Of a DNA stretch of 36,146 nucleotides, positions 1-9,587 are shown in pieces. Location: NCBI GenBank assembly GCA_003646305.1, contig QNFJ01000003.1, positions 1-36,146 on the forward strand, given 5' to 3'. The notes beneath the pieces are model-generated. The model had not been told where the DNA came from. It saw only the letters and a program-made list of their open reading frames with translations, and made no database searches. Source of the stretch: Gammaproteobacteria bacterium (GTDB taxonomy: Bacteria; Pseudomonadota; Gammaproteobacteria; Methylococcales; UBA2780). Position numbers and translations under genes: made by a program. Positions within the stretch are counted from its first letter, which is position 1; every line of letters begins with the position of its first letter.

Positions 1-419
1 TCTACAAAAAAAGCCGCTAGAGCCTCTTCTGTATCGGTCTTTTTTCCCTTTTGGTGGTAGGCGTCAAAGAGGTCTGCATGAATTTTGTCGGTTACCCCTA
101 AGGTTTCTGCCGCAAAATAGGCCTTGGCGTGCGCTTTCCAGCTTTCTCTGAATACAGCAGGTGTTCTGACGAAGGCAACATCACTGGGTAGTTTCTTTAG
201 CCAGGCTGCTAAAGTGGGTTCGAAGTGGTAGCAATGAGGGCAGCCGTACCAAAAGAACTCCCTGACTTCGACCTTGTCTTTATCTATTGTACTTTGTGGT
301 TTTGACAATAATTTATAATCCTGGCCTTCTTGAAAAGGCGCTGCCTGAGCAACGAGTGGTAATGATGTTGTCACCAATAATGTGAGTAACAGGCCGATAT
401 TCTTCAATATAAATCTCAT
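1..419 (-). CDS. dsbA: Thiol:disulfide interchange protein DsbA (partial, C-terminus outside window)
   Basis: Reverse-complement translation from ATG at 419 begins MRFILKNIGLLLTLLVTTSLPLVAQAAPFQEGQDYKLL... (signal peptide) and contains the FFWYGCPHCYHFEP thioredoxin-fold CPHC motif; open to window edge. Confidence 0.9.
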   Translation of the reverse strand, partial: MRFILKNIGLLLTLLVTTSLPLVAQAAPFQEGQDYKLLSKPQSTIDKDKVEVREFFWYGCPHCYHFEPTLAAWLKKLPSDVAFVRTPAVFRESWKAHAKAYFAAETLGVTDKIHADLFDAYHQKGKKTDTEEALAAFFV

Positions 420-420
420 T

Positions 421-1599
421 CTAAAGCTCTCCGTATGAATGCAAACCAGACAAAAACATGTTCACACCTAAAAATGCGAACAGCGTAACAAAAAGGCCGA
501 TAACCGACCACCAGGCCATGGGGCGACCCCGCCAGCCTTTCGTTAAGCGCATATGAAGCCAGGCTGCGTAGTTTAGCCAAACAATCAATGCCCAGGTTTC
601 TTTGGGATCCCATGACCAGTATCCGCCCCAGGCCTCTGCCGCCCACAAGGCACCCAGGATCGTCGCCAGTGTAAAAAAGGCGAAGCCTAAGGCGATCGAT
701 TTATACATAACATCATCGAGCATATTGAGCTCTGGAAGTCGTAAAGCCATCACCCCTGTTGGGTTGTGATCCAGTGCTCGTTTTTTAAGCAGATAAACAA
801 CACCTACCATTGCGGCTAACGCAAAAGCACCGTATCCCACAAAATTTGCTGGAACATGGATTTTCATCCAGTAGCTTTGCAGCGCGGGTACCAGCGGTTG
901 TATGCCAGCGGCATTGCGATCAAATGCGTACCAAAGAAGAAAGCCGACAGCAGCACTGATGATCAACAGAACAAAACCGCCTAACGAGCGTGTGTTGTAT
1001 CGTTTTTCATAGTGCAGATAAATCAGCGCAGTAATTATCGAAAAGAGAATGAAGACTTCGTACAGGTTGCTGACAGGGATGTGCCCTACATCTGTACCAA
1101 TTAGATAAGACTCGTACCAGCGCACCATCAAGCCAACAAAACCCATCGCCGTGGCGATCCAGGTCATGCTGCTCGCAACCCGCCCGACAAATTCAACCTG
1201 GGAAAATAGCCAGCCAAAGTAGGCAATTGTTGCCATCACATAGAGCGCACTCATCCACATAATTGCGGATTGGCTTGAAAACATAAATTTCAGGAAAAAA
1301 TCCTGTTCAACCTGTGCCAGCTCACCGCCATAACGAGAGAGCGCAAACAGACTTAATAAAGCGATAAGGGTAGTTAGGATCTGCAAAGCCCGCCATGAAA
1401 AGCCCATCACTAGTAGCGTGGCAGCTGTCAAAATGAGAATTCCTTTCTCATAGATATCCATCAACTCATTGTATTCACCATAAACAAAGAACGTTCCAGC
1501 CAAAAGCATCGCTGCCCAAATCCAGTCGGTTAATTTTAGTCTTTGTAGTAAGGAGCGCTGATCTAGCTCCAGTTTTAAGGTTTGGTTTGATGTCACCAT
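421..1599 (-). CDS. ccsB: Cytochrome c biogenesis protein CcsB/CcsA (ResC-type, System II)
   Basis: 392 aa polytopic protein with the WGGYWSWDPKETWALIVWLNYAAWLH WWD-type heme-handling motif; adjacent to resB. Confidence 0.93.
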   Translation of the reverse strand: MVTSNQTLKLELDQRSLLQRLKLTDWIWAAMLLAGTFFVYGEYNELMDIYEKGILILTAATLLVMGFSWRALQILTTLIALLSLFALSRYGGELAQVEQDFFLKFMFSSQSAIMWMSALYVMATIAYFGWLFSQVEFVGRVASSMTWIATAMGFVGLMVRWYESYLIGTDVGHIPVSNLYEVFILFSIITALIYLHYEKRYNTRSLGGFVLLIISAAVGFLLWYAFDRNAAGIQPLVPALQSYWMKIHVPANFVGYGAFALAAMVGVVYLLKKRALDHNPTGVMALRLPELNMLDDVMYKSIALGFAFFTLATILGALWAAEAWGGYWSWDPKETWALIVWLNYAAWLHMRLTKGWRGRPMAWWSVIGLFVTLFAFLGVNMFLSGLHSYGEL

Positions 1600-1609
1600 A
1601 ATTCAGTCT

Positions 1610-3601
1610 CTAAGTATGTGGAGAGAAGACCTCATCCAGTTTTTCATGTATCTCTTGGTATTCATTAGCGAAGTCCATTTCGTTTCGTACAGCATTCCCC
1701 GATAAAATGACTTGAACAGAGCCATCTTTCTTTCGTAACCAGACCCACAACCGGCGCTGAGGCATATAGAACATCAGAAATACGCCCAACGCCAGCATAA
1801 AGCAACCCGGATAAACCAGATTTTTACCGGGAGACCTTGTTAGCTGCAGTCCCGTCGCCTGAATATGCTCATAATTCACCAGCTGAAAATAGAAGGGTGA
1901 ACCATATCGTTCAATCGCCCCTATCGCAGCACCCGCATCCTCGAAAAATTGTGAATCAAACTCACTCATTCCTTTTTCTATCGACTGACCCTCTTCTTTT
2001 AATAGGTCGAGATACACTGTTCCCAGCAAGTGGCGGAGAATCTTCACATAAATGCCGGCAATCTCCTCACGCTTCTCTTCAGGGATGCGAGACTCAATAG
2101 CACCAATCACCGCATCCATTCCACCCTGGACATAAATGCGGACAAGCATGCTCATCATATTCGCGATCTCTTCTTGCCCTCCTTCCGGTACGGCACCGCT
2201 ATCTGTAGTTGCCGAAGCAGCCTTTAATGCAAGCTGATGTAACCCTTTACTGTCTTTCAGTCGATTATAGAATGTCATAAAACGATGAATAGAAGCTGAA
2301 GAGTCCGCAGGTAGATAAAGATACTGAAAAGGTTCGGCCGGACTACTGCGGACACCACTCATAAAATAGAGTCGCCCATCGGTACTGATTGGGCTCATAT
2401 AGTTTAGGTATTCCTTTGCCTCACCCGTTGCTGCCCTCAACTTAAACTGAATGCTTGAGCCAATATTGTGAAACTTTCGTCCCTCTTCTGGAGAGGGCTG
2501 AATATTGAAGAGCCGAAAATCGTTCAGTTCCAGATCCATCTCGCCGATGCTGGTTTGTATCTTCTGGCTCTGGTTGATAATCCCTTTTATGGCCACAGGC
2601 TCCTTTTGGGCGCCAGCCAAAGACCACCCTTTAAGCTCTATTTTTGAGCCTCCATCACCAAAACTGGCCTGATAAATTGAGACACCTTTGTAGGTAAGAG
2701 GGTGATTGACAGAAATCGTTTCTCTAAGTGGCGCTTCTAGCTCATCATCAACAATCACCAGATCACTCTCAAAGGATTTCGGCTGACCACTTTCGTAATG
2801 TTCAATCCTAAAGTCCTCAACCTCAATGGTGAAGGGTAGTTGCTGAACCAGATAACCATCTTTATAGCCGAGGAAAACAACATTAGCGCCGCCCCCTTCA
2901 GGAATGCTCACATTCCCCCGGTACGAGAGATTACTGCTAGCCAGCCGGCTAATATCCGGCACCTCATTAGCTAAAATATTACGTTTCTCTACCTTTATTT
3001 CACCAAGAGATTCGGCAATTTTTAATAGCACATTGCCATCCATCAACCCACCAATGCAGATCAGCACGATCGCAATATGTGTAAGAAGGTAGCCCCAACG
3101 ACTTCCTGCTCCTTTGATTGCGGACAAGAGCTGGTAATTGTCTCCCGCTTTCTCCCTCAACCGGAAGCCATGGTGTGCTAAAAGCTCTTGCGATACGGAC
3201 AGGCATTCTTCAATCGGTGCAGCCACTTCCCATTCATTGTGATGCTTATGGTTTCTAAGTGATTTTTCCTTGACCTCCAGCCGGAAGTCCTGCATCTCAC
3301 GAAACATTCTTGGCATATTTCGGTAAATACAAACGCTGGTCGATAAAACCAGAAAGCCAAGAATAATTAGAAACCAAATCGCAGAATAGACTTGGAATAA
3401 TCCTAACGCCTTAAAGACTTCAAACCAGAAGGGACCAAACTTTAAGAGATAATCCGAGTAGGGCTGGTTTTGCTGAAGAACCGTACCAATAATTGAGGCG
3501 AAAGAAATCGCAACCAACAGCGTAATTGCCAGGTTCATTGAACCTAGAAACTTTAGTAAAATTGCTCGCCTACTGGCGTGATGGGTATTGCTGTTGGTCA
3601 T
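1610..3601 (-). CDS. resB: Cytochrome c biogenesis protein ResB
   Basis: 663 aa; N-terminal FLGSMNLAITLLVAISFASIIGTVLQQNQPYSDYLLKFGPFWFEVFKALGLFQVYSAIWFLIILGFLVLS typical of ResB; partner of ccsB. Confidence 0.93.
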   Translation of the reverse strand: MTNSNTHHASRRAILLKFLGSMNLAITLLVAISFASIIGTVLQQNQPYSDYLLKFGPFWFEVFKALGLFQVYSAIWFLIILGFLVLSTSVCIYRNMPRMFREMQDFRLEVKEKSLRNHKHHNEWEVAAPIEECLSVSQELLAHHGFRLREKAGDNYQLLSAIKGAGSRWGYLLTHIAIVLICIGGLMDGNVLLKIAESLGEIKVEKRNILANEVPDISRLASSNLSYRGNVSIPEGGGANVVFLGYKDGYLVQQLPFTIEVEDFRIEHYESGQPKSFESDLVIVDDELEAPLRETISVNHPLTYKGVSIYQASFGDGGSKIELKGWSLAGAQKEPVAIKGIINQSQKIQTSIGEMDLELNDFRLFNIQPSPEEGRKFHNIGSSIQFKLRAATGEAKEYLNYMSPISTDGRLYFMSGVRSSPAEPFQYLYLPADSSASIHRFMTFYNRLKDSKGLHQLALKAASATTDSGAVPEGGQEEIANMMSMLVRIYVQGGMDAVIGAIESRIPEEKREEIAGIYVKILRHLLGTVYLDLLKEEGQSIEKGMSEFDSQFFEDAGAAIGAIERYGSPFYFQLVNYEHIQATGLQLTRSPGKNLVYPGCFMLALGVFLMFYMPQRRLWVWLRKKDGSVQVILSGNAVRNEMDFANEYQEIHEKLDEVFSPHT

Positions 3602-3669
3602 AACACCCGAAGAAACAGGGGGAGAACGATTATCGTTATCCCCCTAAATAATTGAAACTTTTTGATCGA

Positions 3670-3696
3670 TAGCCACCAATAAAAATGAGGCGGCTA
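3670..3696 (-). terminator. Hairpin downstream of cytochrome c4 gene
   Basis: Minus strand TAGCCGCC-TCATTTTTATT-GGTGGCTA: 8-bp stem with one G-U pair; no strong U-tract after it. Confidence 0.35.
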
Positions 3697-3709
3697 CCGT
3701 TAAGTGAGC

Positions 3710-4312
3710 TTAGTGCAACCCTGAAATATAAGAAGAGACCGCCTTAATTTCTTTTAGCGTCATTTTACCCGCTGTATTTCTCATCATCTCAGAGGCATCA
3801 TTTGTGCGGGCCTCTGACTTGAAGTCATTAAGCGATTTTTCCAGGTAAGTGACATGCTGTCCGCTTAGAGATGGAAAACCAGCGGGTTCATTGCCTGATC
3901 CTGTCGGGCTGTGGCATGACAAGCAGGCAGCCAGGCCAGTTTCTGGGTTGCCACCCCGATAAAGTTTTTCACCTAGCGTGATCTTTTCAACATCTGCAAC
4001 CTCGAGAGTCTTTTTCTGGCTCGCATAATAGGCAGATAGGTCGGCAATATCCTCATCACTAAGGGCTGCTGCCATACCCGTCATAGTTGGGTCATTTCGC
4101 TTTTGAGATTTAAAATCCTGGAGTTGCTTTTCCAGATAAGAGGCATGCTGTCCAGCCAGCTTTGGAAACATTGGTGCTGGGCTATTCCCATCCAGGCCAT
4201 GACATGCTGCACACATTCCTGACTTTGTTTTTCCCGCAGCCACATCTGCCGCTTGTGCCGCCCCCATTCCAAATGCCAGAATTAACCCGGCAAATAGTAT
4301 CTGTTTTTTCAT
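3710..4312 (-). CDS. Diheme cytochrome c4
   Basis: MKKQILFAGLILAFGMGAAQA signal peptide; two CXXCH motifs (CAACH, CLSCH), duplicated c-domain layout. Start set at internal ATG 4312 rather than ORF start 4351, which lies inside a hairpin. Confidence 0.92.
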   Translation of the reverse strand: MKKQILFAGLILAFGMGAAQAADVAAGKTKSGMCAACHGLDGNSPAPMFPKLAGQHASYLEKQLQDFKSQKRNDPTMTGMAAALSDEDIADLSAYYASQKKTLEVADVEKITLGEKLYRGGNPETGLAACLSCHSPTGSGNEPAGFPSLSGQHVTYLEKSLNDFKSEARTNDASEMMRNTAGKMTLKEIKAVSSYISGLH

Positions 4313-4335
4313 CACCAACTCTCTATCAATAAGAA

Positions 4336-4366
4336 AGCATAAAGCCTCCAAAGGAGGCTTTATGCT
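4336..4366 (-). terminator. Intrinsic terminator-like perfect hairpin between cytochrome genes
   Basis: AGCATAAAGCCTCC-AAA-GGAGGCTTTATGCT, 14-bp perfect stem, 3-nt loop; minus strand continues TTTCTTATTG (U-rich). Confidence 0.6.
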
Positions 4367-4385
4367 TAAAACAATTAACCTGGAA

Positions 4386-4697
4386 TTACTTCAAGCTTGA
4401 GTAATAAGAGGATAAATTATCGATGTCCGCATCAGACAGCGCAGCAGCTGTTGGGTTCATCATTGGGTTTTTACGTGTGCCCGCTTTGAATGCTTTTAGC
4501 TGTGCAACTAAATACTGTTCGTTCTGTCCTGCCAGGTTAGGATAGCCAGGGATAGAGCTAATGCCCGCTGCCCCATGGCACGCCGCACACATTCCTGATT
4601 TTGCTTTACCTGCTGCTGCATCTGCATGTGCTGCGCTGGCAACACCGGTAATACCTGTCAAAAGGCTCACTGCCACAACTGCTAATACTTTTTTCAT
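4386..4697 (-). CDS. Class I monoheme cytochrome c (c553/c4-half type)
   Basis: [22 protein letters not shown] signal peptide, CAACH heme motif, C-terminal [31 protein letters not shown] upstream of ATG 4697. Confidence 0.9.
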   Translation of the reverse strand: MKKVLAVVAVSLLTGITGVASAAHADAAAGKAKSGMCAACHGAAGISSIPGYPNLAGQNEQYLVAQLKAFKAGTRKNPMMNPTAAALSDADIDNLSSYYSSLK

Positions 4698-4837
4698 TTT
4701 TATCTCCAAAGTTTATCTGTCTAGCTCTTCAAAAACTACACCTGTCAGCCTGAATAGTCGCTGAACATTTATCTGCCCAAGGAGGGGCATTAATGGAGCA
4801 TTATAGTCACTCACTCCACGATTAACTACCACTACGC

Positions 4838-5173
4838 CTATTTTTTCAGGCTTGCATAATAAGCAGCCAATTCGATGATCTCTTTATCCGTCAAAGAGGT
4901 GGCTGCTGGTGTCATCATTAAATTGTTCCGGTAACCTATTCTAAACGCTTTTAACTGCTCGACCAGATATGCCTCACTCTTTCCTGCGAGATCAGGTAAA
5001 CCTTCCTGATTGCCGGTACTTTCAGCGCCATGGCACCCTGCGCATTTCGATTTTGCCAGCATTTTTCCGGCTATAATCTCTCCGGGGCCAGTGGCCTTCG
5101 CGGGCTCTGCATTGGCCAACGAAGTCAAACAGCTTGCTCCAAGTAACGCTGAAACTATTAATGTTTTTTTCAT
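4838..5173 (-). CDS. Class I monoheme cytochrome c
   Basis: MKKTLIVSALLGASCLTSLANA signal peptide, CAGCH heme motif, C-terminal MMTPAATSLTDKEIIELAAYYASLKK; CAGGAGAT SD before ATG 5173. Confidence 0.9.
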   Translation of the reverse strand: MKKTLIVSALLGASCLTSLANAEPAKATGPGEIIAGKMLAKSKCAGCHGAESTGNQEGLPDLAGKSEAYLVEQLKAFRIGYRNNLMMTPAATSLTDKEIIELAAYYASLKK

Positions 5174-5330
5174 CCTATCTCCTGAATTATCTCTTTTTAT
5201 TTTGCTAAATAGCTGCATGTGCTGCTTATTATTAACTGATCTGAACAACCTGTCTATTCTGCAATAGCACGGTGCATTGTATTATAGTTCCCCTTAAATT
5301 AATGATTAACCTGATCCCAACTAAATTAGT

Positions 5331-5933
5331 ATGAATAATCTTTATAGAACAGCCCAATTTTTATTGAGCACCCCAGACCTTAAAAGTGCCCCACCTGATG
5401 AGGGTCTTGAGGTTGCTTTTGCAGGGCGTTCAAATGCAGGAAAATCTAGCGCCATCAATGCAATTACCTCTCAGAAAGCCCTTGCTAGAACGAGCAAAAC
5501 ACCTGGGCGGACACAGCAGCTTGTCTTTTTTAACCTCGATGATGAACGGCGGCTCGTTGATCTTCCCGGATATGGGTACGCTAAGGTGTCACTAAAGATG
5601 CAGAAAAACTGGCAACTTAATATGCAGCGGTACTTAAACGAGCGCACAGCACTTAGAGGGCTGTTCTTGTTGATGGATATTCGCCGGCCGCTCACGCCAT
5701 TTGATGAGCAGATGATTGCCTGGACACAGAGTCGTCAACTCCCGCTGCATATTGCCCTGACCAAAGCAGACAAACTGAGCAGAGGGAACGCAAAAAGTAC
5801 GTTATTGAGCACCCGTGACCAGCTTGAAAAACAGGGTGTTCCCTGTTCTCTTCAGTTGTTTTCCGTGCCCGGGAAAATAGGCGTTGATGACGCGCATGAA
5901 ATCCTTGATGAGTGGCTAGTGGTGCGAAAATAA
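5331..5933 (+). CDS. engB: Ribosome biogenesis GTP-binding protein EngB/YsxC/YihA
   Basis: GRSNAGKSSAINAI P-loop, TSKTPGRTQ, DLPGYGYAKV, TKADKLSRG motifs. Confidence 0.97.
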   Translation: MNNLYRTAQFLLSTPDLKSAPPDEGLEVAFAGRSNAGKSSAINAITSQKALARTSKTPGRTQQLVFFNLDDERRLVDLPGYGYAKVSLKMQKNWQLNMQRYLNERTALRGLFLLMDIRRPLTPFDEQMIAWTQSRQLPLHIALTKADKLSRGNAKSTLLSTRDQLEKQGVPCSLQLFSVPGKIGVDDAHEILDEWLVVRK

Positions 5934-5980
5934 CTCAGGGTTGCAGCTTGTTGGAGCGACTTTTTATTTCTCAAAAATCC

Positions 5981-6008
5981 TTGACGTTGATTATTTGTAA
6001 TCTATACT
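5981..6008 (+). promoter_or_regulatory. Sigma70-like promoter for metK leader
   Basis: TTGACG (5981-5986), 16-bp spacer, TATACT (6003-6008). Confidence 0.65.
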
Positions 6009-6010
6009 TA

Positions 6011-6109
6011 GTTGGAGAAGCGCTGATTTGAACCGGCTTGCAGGCGCTATATAAATTTTGCTAAATATGGGTGAAAACCTGCTTTAGCATACGCTTAGCG
6101 GGTTTTTTT
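6011..6109 (+). promoter_or_regulatory. Putative cis-regulatory RNA leader of metK operon (SAH-riboswitch-like 5' element plus antiterminator/terminator)
   Basis: AGCGCT...GGCGCT stem (6019-6048), GCTAAA...TTTAGC hairpin with GGGT-GAAA-ACCT inner stem (6060-6088) overlapping the terminator 5' arm (6078-). Confidence 0.5.
6078..6109 (+). terminator. Intrinsic terminator/attenuator upstream of metK
   Basis: CCTGCT-TTAGCATACGCTT-AGCGGG followed by T7; inner AGC/GCT extends the stem. Confidence 0.75.
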
Positions 6110-6165
6110 GTGCCTTGTGGGTTGATCGTGAAAGACGCTCGAAGGCTTTTGAAAAGGTTTGTAAC

Positions 6166-7326
6166 ATGACTGATAACTTTATATTTACCTCAGAATCTGT
6201 ATCAGAAGGACACCCTGACAAGGTGGCCGATCAGATCTCTGATGCGGTATTGGATGCGCTGCTTGAGCAAGACCCTGAGTCACGCGTGGCATGTGAAACG
6301 ATGGTTAAGACCGGCATGGTGATATTGGCGGGTGAAATCACCACCAGCGCTTGGGTAGACACCGAAGAGCTGGTTAGAAATGTTGTTAGAGAGATCGGTT
6401 ACGATGACCCCTCGATCGGTTTTGACTGGCAAAGCTGTGCGGTACTGAATGCGATTGGTAAGCAGTCACATGATATTGCAATGGGCGTTGATGAGGCTGA
6501 AGGACACGAGCAGGGAGCGGGTGACCAAGGGTTGATGTTTGGTTATGCCAGTAATGAGACTGATGTTCTGATGCCGGCGCCGATCACCTATTCTCACCGC
6601 CTTGTTGAGCGCCAAGCACAAGCCCGTAAGGATAAGACGCTCCCGTGGCTACGGCCCGATGCAAAAAGCCAAGTGACCATGCGCTATGAAAATGGCAAAC
6701 CGGTTGCGGTTGATGCGATTGTTCTTTCTACGCAGCACTCACCTGATATTGGCTTAAAGGAATTACAAGAAGCGATTATGGAAGAGGTTATTTTGCCGGT
6801 GATTCCCGCAGAATGGCTGCATAAAGAGACAAAATACCTGATTAACCCAACAGGCCAGTTCATTATTGGTGGCCCTGTAGGTGATTGTGGCTTAACAGGT
6901 CGTAAGATTATTGTGGATACTTATGGCGGTATGGCGCGTCATGGTGGGGGAGCATTTAGTGGTAAAGACCCCTCAAAAGTGGATCGTTCTGCTGCCTACA
7001 TGGGGCGCTATATTGCCAAGAATATTGTTGCAGCCGGTTTGGCGGAGCGTTGTGAAATTCAAATCTCTTATGCAATTGGTGTGGCAGAGCCCACCTCAAT
7101 CAGCATCGAGACTTTTGGAACGGGTAAAATAGGTGAAGAACGTTTGGTCGATATTGTGCGTGACCATTTTGAGATGCGCCCTAAAGGGTTGATTGAAATG
7201 TTAGATCTTAAGCGACCTATTTATAGACAGACTGCAGCGTATGGCCATTTTGGACGTACTGAAGCAGATTTTACTTGGGAAAGAACTGATAAAGCTGAAG
7301 CGCTTAAAGCGGCAGCCGGCATTTAG
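6166..7326 (+). CDS. metK: S-adenosylmethionine synthase
   Basis: [33 protein letters not shown]..., [39 protein letters not shown]; start moved to ATG 6166 (ORF track uses upstream TTG). Confidence 0.98.
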   Translation: MTDNFIFTSESVSEGHPDKVADQISDAVLDALLEQDPESRVACETMVKTGMVILAGEITTSAWVDTEELVRNVVREIGYDDPSIGFDWQSCAVLNAIGKQSHDIAMGVDEAEGHEQGAGDQGLMFGYASNETDVLMPAPITYSHRLVERQAQARKDKTLPWLRPDAKSQVTMRYENGKPVAVDAIVLSTQHSPDIGLKELQEAIMEEVILPVIPAEWLHKETKYLINPTGQFIIGGPVGDCGLTGRKIIVDTYGGMARHGGGAFSGKDPSKVDRSAAYMGRYIAKNIVAAGLAERCEIQISYAIGVAEPTSISIETFGTGKIGEERLVDIVRDHFEMRPKGLIEMLDLKRPIYRQTAAYGHFGRTEADFTWERTDKAEALKAAAGI

Positions 7327-7342
7327 AGATAAAGGAATTAAA

Positions 7343-8653
7343 ATGACACAACCGATAGAAAATTTAACACCTGATTATAAAGTAGCCGATATCTCCTTGG
7401 CTGAATGGGGTCATAAAGAGACCCGTATCGCTGAGATTGAAATGCCTGGGCTGATGGGACTAAGAGAAGAGTTTAAAGGACAGTTTCCTTTAAAAGGCGC
7501 GCGTATTGCCGGCTGCCTGCATATGACTATTCAGACAGCGGTACTGATTGAGACGTTGATCGACTTAGGTGCAGAAGTGCGCTGGTCTTCATGCAATATC
7601 TTTTCTACACAGGATCAAGCGGCTGCGTCGATCGCAGATCAAGGCATTCCTGTTTTTGCTTGGAAAGGTGAGAGTGAAGAGGAGTTTTTGTGGTGCATTG
7701 AGCAGACAATTTTTGGCCCTGATGATTGGCGTCCAAACCTGATTCTGGATGATGGCGGCGATTTGACGCAGATGATGCACGAGAAATACCCAGAACTTTT
7801 AGGTGATGTGCGTGGCCTATCAGAAGAGACCACAACCGGTGTTCACCGTCTGTATGAAATGGTCAAAGAGGGTAGTCTGAAGGTTCCAGCGATCAATGTG
7901 AATGATTCGGTTACAAAATCGAAATTCGATAACCTTTATGGTTGCCGTGAATCGTTGTTAGATGGGATTAAACGGGCAACCGATGTGATGATTGCCGGAA
8001 AAGTCTGTATCGTTTTAGGTTATGGCGATGTGGGTAAAGGCTGTGCGCAGGCCTTTAGAGGCATGGGTGCAACGGTTTGGGTTACAGAGATTGACCCCAT
8101 TTGTGCGTTGCAGGCAGCAATGGAAGGTTACCGTGTGGTTCGCATGGATGAAATTGCTGGGCAAGGTGATATTTTTGTCACCACAACCGGTAATGTAAGC
8201 GTGATTACCCATGACCATATGGCGGCAATGAAGAATGAGGCCATTGTTTGCAATATTGGCCACTTTGATTCTGAAATCGATATCGCCTCTGTTCGGGATT
8301 ATGAATGGGAAAATATCAAGCCACAGGTTGATCATGTGATCTTTCCAGATGGCAAGAAGCTGATCGTGCTGGCAGAAGGGCGTTTGGTAAACTTGGGTTG
8401 TGCAACAGGCCACCCTAGCTTTGTGATGTCGGCTTCATTTACCAATCAGGTGATGGCTCAGATTGAGTTATGGGAAAAAAGTGCAGACTATAAGAATGAC
8501 GTGTATGTTCTGCCTAAGCATCTTGATGAGAAAGTGGCTCGTTTTCACCTTGCAAAAGTGGGTGCAAACTTGACGGTACTGAGCCAAGAGCAGTCTGATT
8601 ATCTTGGACTTGCTGTTGAAGGTCCTTATAAGCCAGAGCATTACCGTTACTAG
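7343..8653 (+). CDS. ahcY: Adenosylhomocysteinase (SAH hydrolase)
   Basis: [31 protein letters not shown]-terminal [10 protein letters not shown]; start at ATG 7343 preceded by AAAGGAAT. Confidence 0.98.
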   Translation: MTQPIENLTPDYKVADISLAEWGHKETRIAEIEMPGLMGLREEFKGQFPLKGARIAGCLHMTIQTAVLIETLIDLGAEVRWSSCNIFSTQDQAAASIADQGIPVFAWKGESEEEFLWCIEQTIFGPDDWRPNLILDDGGDLTQMMHEKYPELLGDVRGLSEETTTGVHRLYEMVKEGSLKVPAINVNDSVTKSKFDNLYGCRESLLDGIKRATDVMIAGKVCIVLGYGDVGKGCAQAFRGMGATVWVTEIDPICALQAAMEGYRVVRMDEIAGQGDIFVTTTGNVSVITHDHMAAMKNEAIVCNIGHFDSEIDIASVRDYEWENIKPQVDHVIFPDGKKLIVLAEGRLVNLGCATGHPSFVMSASFTNQVMAQIELWEKSADYKNDVYVLPKHLDEKVARFHLAKVGANLTVLSQEQSDYLGLAVEGPYKPEHYRY

Positions 8654-8666
8654 GTTTTAATGGGTT

Positions 8667-8694
8667 GAGCCACCTCGACTTGTCGAGGTGGCTC
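8667..8694 (+). other. Perfect hairpin between ahcY and metF
   Basis: GAGCCACCTCGAC-TT-GTCGAGGTGGCTC, 13-bp perfect stem, 2-nt loop, no following U-tract. Confidence 0.7.
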
Positions 8695-8720
8695 GCCAGC
8701 AGTTTAAAAAAAATAGTTAA

Positions 8721-9587
8721 ATGGACAGTCAAAAACAATATAAACCGGTCTTTAGTTTTGAATTTTTCCCACCAAAATCTGAAGAGGCAGCTGGAAAGTT
8801 GGCCATTGTGCGTGATCGCCTTGTTGAGCTAAATCCTCGCTTTTTTTCTGTCACGTTTGGGGCCGGTGGCTCAACGCAAGCAAAGACCTTTGAGACGGTG
8901 CTAGAGATTCAGAAGGAGACTTCTGTTCGTGCAGCGCCGCATCTTTCCTGTGTTGGCTCAACGCGCGAGAATATCCGTAGCCTCCTGAACCAATACAAAG
9001 AGAATGATATTAACCAGATCGTTGCGCTGCGAGGGGATATCCCGTCAGGAATGCGCGATGCGGGAGAGTTTTGTTACGCTAATGAACTGGTTGAGTTTAT
9101 CCGTGAGGAGACGGGCGATCATTTCCATATTGAGGTGGCGGCCTATCCAGAATTTCATCCACAAGCGGCTAATGCCACTGCGGATCTGCAGAACTTTAAG
9201 CGCAAAGTAGAAGCGGGTGCGGATAGCGCCATTACGCAGTATTTTTACAATGCAGATAGTTACTTTCAGTTTGTTGAAAGCTGTGAAAAGCTGGGATTAG
9301 ACTTACCGATCGTGCCGGGCATTATGCCGGTCACAAACTACACGCAACTCGCCCGTTTTTCTGATATGTGTGGTGCAGAACTACCACGCTGGATGCGTAA
9401 ACGGCTTGAGGCGTATGGAGATGATCGCGACTCAATTCGGGCATTTGGTCAGGAAGTGGTCACAAGGCTCTGCGAGCGACTGCTTGAGCAGGGAGCGCCT
9501 GGATTACACTTTTACACCATGAACCAATCTAAGCCGATCTTGGCAATTTGTGAGAACCTGGATTTGGGAGGAAGTGGCGATGAGTGA
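8721..9587 (+). CDS. metF: 5,10-methylenetetrahydrofolate reductase
   Basis: FSFEFFPPKSEEAAGKL, SVTFGAGGST, VALRGDIP, ITQYFYNADSYFQF, PGIMPVTN, GAPGLHFYTMNQ. Confidence 0.97.
   Translation: MDSQKQYKPVFSFEFFPPKSEEAAGKLAIVRDRLVELNPRFFSVTFGAGGSTQAKTFETVLEIQKETSVRAAPHLSCVGSTRENIRSLLNQYKENDINQIVALRGDIPSGMRDAGEFCYANELVEFIREETGDHFHIEVAAYPEFHPQAANATADLQNFKRKVEAGADSAITQYFYNADSYFQFVESCEKLGLDLPIVPGIMPVTNYTQLARFSDMCGAELPRWMRKRLEAYGDDRDSIRAFGQEVVTRLCERLLEQGAPGLHFYTMNQSKPILAICENLDLGGSGDE

Noticed and set aside
6115-6165. Upstream TTG start of the metK ORF in the track
   Set aside because: Added residues [17 protein letters not shown] do not belong to MetK, and the ATG at 6166 gives the canonical [20 protein letters not shown]-terminus.
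7241-7342. N-terminal extension of the ahcY ORF overlapping metK
   Set aside because: The extension is out-of-frame metK coding sequence; ATG 7343 with AAAGGAAT upstream gives the normal AhcY start.
8015-8413. 132 aa minus-strand ORF inside ahcY
   Set aside because: Antisense shadow ORF of a highly conserved gene; no recognisable domain, no independent start signals.
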